A stretch of DNA of 64,000 bases from Cynocephalus volans (taxonomy: Eukaryota; Chordata; Mammalia; Dermoptera; Cynocephalidae), in assembly GCF_027409185.1 (NCBI RefSeq), contig NC_084461.1:190236501-190300500 (forward strand). The letters run 5' to 3'. Positions 57,750-64,000 of this stretch are shown piece by piece. A program made the position numbers and the translations under genes. Under the pieces are notes generated by a model that searched no databases, had not been told where the DNA came from, and saw only the letters and a list, made by a program, of their open reading frames with translations. Every line of letters starts with the position of its first letter. Position 1 is the stretch's first letter.

Positions 57750-58775
57750 GAGCAATAAAAATCAAAATGACACTGAGACCCCATTTTTCAACTATCAGCT
57801 TGGCAAAAATTTAAAAGTGTTATGCCTCACTCTGTTGACAAGACTATGAGAAAACAGGCACTCTCTTATACTGGTGGTGGGAATGAAAATTGGTTGAACC
57901 GCTTGGGAATTTTTCAATATGTAACAAAATTACATAAGCATTTACCTTTTGACTCAATAATCCCACTTCTCGGAATCTGCACTGAAGTTACCCCTCCAAC
58001 AATACAAAAATGCATATACTTAAGTCCATTGCAGCACTGTTTGCCATTGCAAACTACTGGAAACAACCTGTGTCTTAGTCCAGTTGGGCTGCTATAAAAA
58101 AATACCATAGACTAGGTGGCCTATTAAACAATAGAAATTTATTTCTCACAGTTCTGGATGCTGGGAAGGCCAGGGTCAAGGCGGATTTGATGTCTCATGA
58201 GGGTCTGCTTCCTGGTTCACAGACAGCACCTTCTGGCTGTGTCCTCACATAGTAGAAGTGGGGTGAGGGAGCTCTCTGGGGTCTCTTTTATAAGGGCACT
58301 AGCTCTCATGACCTAATCACCTCCCCAAGGACTCACTTCTTAATACTATCACCCTGGGGGTTAGGATTTCAACATATGAGTGGGGGAAGCGGGGAACAAA
58401 CATTCAGGCTATAACAACCTATATGTCCTTACATAGAAGACTGATTGAACAAATTATGGTACACTCATACAAGACAAGTGGTAAAAGAAGATGGATATGT
58501 TAATTAACTTGATTGTGGTAATCACTTCACAATGTATATGTGTATCAAAACATCATGTTGTATGTCTTAGATATATACAGTTTTTCTTTGCCAATTATGC
58601 CTCAATAAATCTGGGGGAGGAGAAGGAGAGAGGAAGGGAAAAGGGAAAGGAGGAGGAGGGGAAGGAAGAGGAGGAGAAGAAAATAATGAAAAAGATCTTT
58701 ATGAACATGAACTAAAAATGGAATAATTTCCAGAACATATGGTCAAGTAAAAAGGGTAAAGCGTAAAAGGATATC
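57750..58775 (+). repeat. L1 fragment with an MST/MLT1 LTR inside
   Basis: Sense L1 text (57750-58070, then 58425-58600 and 58690-58775) is interrupted by an antisense MLT1/MST LTR at about 58073-58420 (GTCTTAGTCCAGTTGGGCTG to GGGAACAAACATTCAGGCT). A purine tract lies at 58612-58685. Confidence 0.6.
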
Positions 58776-59512
58776 TGAGACGAGATTGGACTAGGTCTGT
58801 GACCAAACTGATTCCATTTTCCCTGCAGAGGACATTCTGTTACTTTTCCACTCCTCAGTCATGAGACCCACAGGGTGCATGATTACCCCATGGCCCTGAA
58901 AACAGTAACTGAAAGAGACCAGTTGGGCATAACTGCCCTGGAAAAATAAACTGAGATAAGAGGGGAACAGAAATACACTGAGTTGCAAAACCCCTTCCCC
59001 AAGGCATAATAAAATATAACTGTTAGCTTTGTTTAAAACTTATTATCTGCCCATTCTTTCTTTTCCTTATAATTGTAAAGCTTAAGTTACAGATTAATAT
59101 TAAGACCCCTTTAGAAGTTCCCACATGCACACAAAGCTTCAAGGTGACTGCTACAATGACCCTCCTTGGACAGGGATAATGGGCAACACCACCACCTTGG
59201 ACCTACTGAGCAGGCACAAGGACAAAAGCCCTAACTGAGCATGTGCCCATGATGCAACCAGGAAGAAGAGAACAAACCACCTCCAGAGGTGCAGAATGAG
59301 GACACTGGCCTGCACCCTCTTGTCCCCTTTCCCTTTAAACGACCCTTTAAACGACCCTGAACAGCTCACCTCAAGGGGCTAGCTTCTCTGTAGCTACCCC
59401 CCTTATGCATAAGTTTATCTCCTCTTTTAATAAAGTGTTGCTTGCTTTGCTGCGGGGTGCACTGTTCATTCCTATGGCTTTGGGACCCAAGACCCTCATT
59501 CAGCAACACTAC
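58775..59512 (+). mobile_element. ERV LTR family A, sense copy
   Basis: Starts about TGAGACGAGATTGG and ends about AGCAACA, with AATAAA at 59429-59434. It interrupts L1 text that resumes at TGTGTAAAAAAGAAAGG. The same LTR family lies inverted at 62445-63085. Confidence 0.65.
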
Positions 59513-59784
59513 ATTCTGTGTAAAAAAGAAAGGAGAATAAGAAATGTACATGAGTCTTATTTCTGCAGAAAGAAAGAAACCCAGGAAGGATAAACCAGAC
59601 ATTGATGAGATTGGTTACCTCGGAAAGTGGGTGGTAACAGGAGAGAAAGGATAAAAAGTACGGGGGACACGTCTATGACTATACTTTTTGTGCAGTTTTG
59701 AATTTTGGAACCACGTTAATTTTCACATACTCAAAAAAATAAAAATAAAAACAAATAAAATCAACAAGAATGGTGAAAGAAAGT

Positions 59785-60171
59785 TGAAAGAAAGTGAGCC
59801 GAGACGCCGGGTATCGATCAAGCTTTATTAAAGGGAGAAAACCTGCCCTCAAAATGGGGGACAGCACCAGGTGTGGGGGTGGTAGAGCTTACATAGTGTG
59901 CCAAGGGCTGGCTGATACCATCAAGGAGGGGCGTTACGCTAATGTGGAAACTCTGCGATCAGAGTGGAGAACTGCACCCTTGCAGAAGCAAAAGGGTTTC
60001 TGTCTAAGTCAGGAGACTTCTCGTAAAGGGAAGTGGGGAGGAGTGTGGTGCTGGAGTGGAAGACAAGGCCGGCGGCTATTTTGTGCTTATTGTGTGCACA
60101 ATGGCGCTGCTCACGTCCAAGATCCATCAAAAGTGAGCCGAAACTCCAAAATCCATCAAATGGGAGGAACA
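59785..60171 (-). mobile_element. ERV LTR family B, antisense copy
   Basis: Starts TGAAAGAAAGTGAGCC; AATAAA on minus at 59824-59829. It shares with 61241-61640 the blocks GGTAGAGCTTACATAGTGTG and GACAGCACCAGGTGTGGGGG (read inverted there). A 144-codon frame inside is an LTR artefact. Confidence 0.7.
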
Positions 60172-60484
60172 TTTTTTAATGGAATACAAACGGAAACAAA
60201 TAAAACTAAACCATGTTTCAAACAATAACCCTGAAGAAGGCAGAAAGAGAACTAAAGTAACTTTTGAACCCAGGAGGCTTATTTTCACAGAGGCTTGGGT
60301 TAGCAATGCTTCAACAACTTTCCAGAAGTATCAGGAAAGCAAAATATTTCAGCACAAACTGTACTTCTTTGACACATTTCAAGACAGCTATTCAGAGGGG
60401 CTGGCAACACAAGAATAGCTTAAAAGCTGCCTTTTGTGAGGGATATTTTCATCTGTACAGAAAAGTGCATTGGTGAAATTAAAC

Positions 60485-60919
60485 TGCCAGGCTCCCTCTG
60501 AGGCCCCCATCCCTCATCTACCATCTATTCTTTCTGAAGGCAGTTCCAAGATCACCTGATTAATTTCTATCTACATAACAAGACAGTCTTTGCCTGACTT
60601 GCTGTCCTTCCTCCACCTGTGATGCCACCTCCCCCAGAGCTCAGATAAACTTGGCCACAGGCCATTGTTCTTGGGGCTTATTCATTTGCCCTGAAAGTCA
60701 TTTACTCCTATACACCCCCATCTCCCCTCTATATAAGCTTCTGTATCCCGTTGTGTTATTGGCAATCACTCTCCTGTGATTCTCCAGCATAGTCTTCTGT
60801 GCTATGCATGGTTAAAATAAAATTTATTATGCCTTTTCTTCTATTAATGTGCCTTTTTGTCAGTTGTTTTTTAGTGAAACTTCAGGAGGTGAAAGGGAAG
60901 TTTTCCCTTGGCCCCTACA
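60485..60919 (+). mobile_element. Solo LTR (family C), TSD AAAC
   Basis: 435 bases from TGCCAGGCTCC to GGCCCCTACA with AAAC at 60481-60484 and 60920-60923. Contains a TATA box near 60730 and AATAAA at 60816-60821, the layout of a U3-R-U5. Confidence 0.82.
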
Positions 60920-61027
60920 AAACCATATATTGTGAGTGAAGTCAGCCAGGCATGTTACAAATAAAGAAAGGGGTGTTGAACTGGAATCATAAATATCAGC
61001 ATGGATTCATTGTTTTTTAGCTAGGAA

Positions 61028-61030
61028 GAT

Positions 61031-61108
<78 letters not shown>

Positions 61109-61137
61109 TGATAGATAGACAGACAGACAGACAGACA
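61028..61137 (+). repeat. (GATA)n then (GACA)n microsatellite
   Basis: About 20 GATA units (61028-61112) passing into GACA units (61117-61137), probably polymorphic. Confidence 0.95.
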
Positions 61138-61240
61138 TACAGACATCACAGACGTGTGGGTATACACACACATGCACATACATACATACATTTATTTCCT
61201 AGCTCTGTCCACTGAGGGGTTATAGAAGCAATGATGACCC

Positions 61241-61640
61241 TGTAGCAATCAGCCCCCTGGAGCCAGGATCTTGGTTTCTAATAGATCTGCAACATAACCA
61301 GCGCCACTTTAGACAAACCCAAGTACAAAATGGTGCAGCCCACCTCCTCCCCTCCTCTCCCTGCTTCCCTTTACCAGAAACCTCCTGACTTAAACAGAAA
61401 CCCCTTTTGCTTCCACAAGAACACAGTTCTCCACCCCAATCCACATTACCATAATGACCCTCCTTGATGGTATGAGCCAGCCCTTGGCGTACTATATAAG
61501 CTCTACCACCCCCCACACCTGGTGCTGTCCCCCATTTTCAGGGCAGTCCCAGGCTGCCTGCCACTCTGAGCATAGCCCAGCAGATTTCTTTCATTAATAA
61601 AGCTTGAACGGTACCTGGCATCTCAGCTCACTTTCTTTCA
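61241..61640 (+). mobile_element. ERV LTR family B, sense copy
   Basis: Runs from about TGTAGCAATCAG to CTTTCTTTCA, with a TATA-like ACTATATAAG near 61490 and AATAAA at 61596-61601. It is the inverted partner of 59785-60171. No matching TSD was found. Confidence 0.7.
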
Positions 61641-61867
61641 GTTTCTAGAACCATTCTCCACTAAAAGGAATCAGGGCTTCTTGGAGAAATGGCTGGTTAC
61701 AGGGCTGGGGCAGGGAATGCACAATATGAGCCTGGAACATCTTCTTTCGGAAAGCAGTATGTGCTCAAAGAATGCTGAGGACATATCAAAAGGACACAGG
61801 AGTCATTTTGAGAGGATTCCTACTCACCTGATAACCAAAACATCTGCTCTGACCAGGTCAGCTAAAT

Positions 61868-62300
61868 TGTAGTGCCTTGGGAGATCTGGGATAAGTCAGA
61901 GGTCATGTCCACCTGTCCTGAAAATGTTATCATAAGACCATTTTACTTATAAGCAGCCATAATGGCATCAGAAAGCCATAAAGTAACCTGTAATACTACT
62001 TATCACTCTGACCCTAGATCCCTGCATGTAGGATATAACCTGGTAACAATCTCAAGTCTATATGTCATGTACAACTAACAGAAAGCTTGACGAAGTAATT
62101 AGGCAGTCTTCCTTCTCTCTCTCTCTCTCCTTTGACCCTTCTCCCTTCTTGTGGTTATAAAATGCTAAGCTCTGCTGGCCCTCTTTGAAACACATTTTTC
62201 AGGTCTACCTGATCTATGTGTCTCCCCAGATGCAATCGTCATATTGGCTCAATAAATCCTTGCTATATGTATTTGGCCCAAGTTTCTTTTTAGGTCAACA
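61868..62300 (+). mobile_element. ERV LTR family D
   Basis: Runs from about TGTAGTGCCTTGGG to TTTTTAGGTCAACA with AATAAA at 62251-62256 and a TTATAAAATG box near 62155. It interrupts L1-like 3' text. No TSD was recognised, so the ends are approximate. Confidence 0.6.
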
Positions 62301-62444
62301 CACCTAATGTAGGGCAAGTACAGCATTGAAATAAATTGTAGTAAAGAATCACAATCCACTGAATAGCATAAGAATTCATGGATCCATGCTAATATAAATC
62401 AATCAATAAATATATAAATGGGGGAGGGGAGGAAAGCTCTTCCT

Positions 62445-63085
62445 AAGAGTAGAATTGATACTGGCCCAGGTTCTTGGGTCTCGATGTCATAGAAATGAAC
62501 AAGGCACCCAGCAGTATGACAAGAAAGATGCTTTATTAAAAGGAGACGGACTTATGCATAAGGGAGGCAGTGGTAGAGAAAGTGTCTCCCCAAAGGAAGT
62601 TGGGGGAGGGTGTTTAAAGGCAAGCAGTTCCTCAGTTGACATCAGCATCTTCCTTTGATGATTTCTGATATTTTTATGGTGATCGTGAGGTAGGTTGGTT
62701 CCAGGAGCATCTGGAGTGTTAACTCCTAAAGGGGTCTTAAAGTTAAGCTGCAACTTAGTCTTTATGGTTATGAGACAGGAGCAAAAGATGGGTACATAAT
62801 GATAAGTTTTAAATAAAGCTAACAGTTATATTTTAAAAAGCCTTGGGGAAGGAGTTTTGCAACTCCATAAATATCTGTTCCTCTCTTATCTCAGTTTATT
62901 CTATCAGGGCTGTTATGCCCAACTGGTTTCTTTCAGTAATTTTTATCAGGGTCATGGGGTAATCATGCACCCTGGGGGTCTCATGACTGAGGAGTGGAAA
63001 ATCACAGCCTGTAACAAAATGTCCTCTGCAGGAAAAATGGAGTCAGTCTGGTTCACAGTCCTAGCTCTATCCTGTCTTAGAGTGA
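62445..63085 (-). mobile_element. ERV LTR family A, antisense copy
   Basis: Read on the minus strand it aligns along its length with 58775-59512, sharing for example CAGAGGACATT, TTTCCACTCCTCAGTCATGA and CTTATGCATAAG. AATAAA on minus at 62532-62537. It lies within L1-like text. Confidence 0.7.
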
Positions 63086-64000
63086 CAAATGACCAATGTA
63101 GGAAGAATAATGAAATTAGAGAACTACTTTTTGATAACTGTTATAATAATGACTGAGTCAGGCAAAAACCATCAATGGATGCTAAAATGAATGGGTCAAA
63201 ATTTGAGTAGCCACAGGTATTTACATAATCTCCAAATACCACACACACACACACACACACATTTATTACATAAAGGAAAATAGTAACTTTACAGTGGAGA
63301 AACTTGGCAGGCACTGTCTGAGCTAAATAATCACAGTTAGCATCATCATCAATAATGGTAGAAATCAATATTATGTGCCTTCTGATATAAGGCACTGAGA
63401 AGCACACAGCATCACTCTGTATTTCTGACAAAAATGTGTAACCTGCATCTAATTAGGAGTAAAAACATCAGACTAAAACAAATTGAGGGACAGTCTACAA
63501 AATAACAGGCCTGTTCCTTGTAAAAACATAAGAGGCATGACAAAGAAAACTAGGAGACTAAGACAGGTTGAAGGAGACAACAGACACATGTCAACTGATC
63601 GCACCTCATGACCCTGGACTTTCTTTCCATATAAAGGATATTGTTGGGACAGTATGTAAAATCAGAATAAGGTCTGTAAACTAGAAAATACTATTTTAGG
63701 AAATATACATAGAAGCATTTACAGTGAAGTCAAGGGACATCATTTCTTCAATTTAATCTTCAAAGGTCCAGCTGAGGAGATGGTGGTGGGGTTAAGACAA
63801 ATGTGGTAAAATGCTAACGGTTGGCACTCTTGGTGAATGTTATAGGGAAACTCCTTGTATTATTCTTGCAACTTTTCTCTAAATCTGAAATTATGTTATC
63901 TGTTCAAATATTCAAGCAGTATAAGTATATATAAACTGAGATTTCTATAGGCATTTACATGTTTATAAATCTGAAATTAAACATATCTTAGACAACAGCA

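Larger units (their letters stand above)
61641..64000 (+). repeat. L1M-type 3' UTR, broken by LTRs
   Basis: Old L1-like text resumes between and after the LTRs: 61641-61867, 62301-62444 (AAATGGGGGAGGGGAGGAAA), and 63086-64000 (ACTGAGTCAGGCAAAAACCA; CTTGCAACTTTTCTCTAAAT is split there by small changes). An (AC)n run lies at 63241-63262. Confidence 0.55.

Noticed and set aside
59794..60228. 144-codon open frame in the LTR cluster
   Set aside because: It falls inside an antisense LTR and has no retroviral or other domain.
61028..61137. CRISPR-like repeat array
   Set aside because: It is a simple tetranucleotide microsatellite without spacers, in a mammalian genome.
40400..64000. A further gene downstream of OAS2
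   Set aside because: No exon-like conserved frame with splice signals was found; open frames are short and fall in LINE, LTR or simple repeats.

Overview
This is eukaryotic (placental-mammal) genomic DNA carrying part of the interferon-induced 2'-5'-oligoadenylate synthetase (OAS) cluster. Both genes lie on the + strand in the order OAS3 then OAS2, as in the human locus, where OAS1 lies upstream of OAS3. All coding sequence is split into short GT-AG exons that repeat the five-exon OAS unit with the usual phases: 0 after exon 1, 1 after exon 2, 0 after exon 3, 2 after exon 4, 0 after exon 5. SINEs with tRNA-Ile-like heads, including a dimeric form, and no Alu suggest a colugo (Dermoptera, CYN-type SINEs). 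That is a family-level guess from memory, not proof.

Layout. 1-15.5 kb: the 3' 14 coding exons of OAS3 (unit I exons 3-5, all of units II and III, and a four-codon last exon). Unit I exons 1-2 lie before the window. The exons join in frame, about 934 codons, with no stop or frameshift. 15.5-20.2 kb: OAS3-OAS2 intergenic DNA with an antisense solo LTR and old repeats. 20.2-20.4 kb: the OAS2 promoter, with a tandem duplication that carries two perfect ISRE cores. 20.4-39.2 kb: complete OAS2, 11 coding exons, 714 codons plus stop, with an N-terminal myristoylation signal. 39.3-64 kb: no gene seen; the DNA is L1, L2, MIR, MLT1-type LTRs, several solo ERV LTRs with readable target-site duplications, and a dense nested LTR cluster at 58.8-63.1 kb.

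How the genes work. OAS proteins are cytosolic dsRNA sensors that polymerise ATP into 2'-5'-linked oligoadenylate, which activates RNase L. Here OAS3 unit III and OAS2 unit II keep the catalytic Asp motifs. OAS3 unit II and OAS2 unit I have lost them and are best read as binding or scaffold units.

No wholly new system was found. The observations most worth following are the duplicated ISRE module upstream of OAS2, a block of near-identity between OAS3 unit I and unit II exon 3 that suggests gene conversion, and the set of lineage-specific LTR insertions around the locus. Repeat family names are from memory; boundaries are approximate except where a target-site duplication is given.
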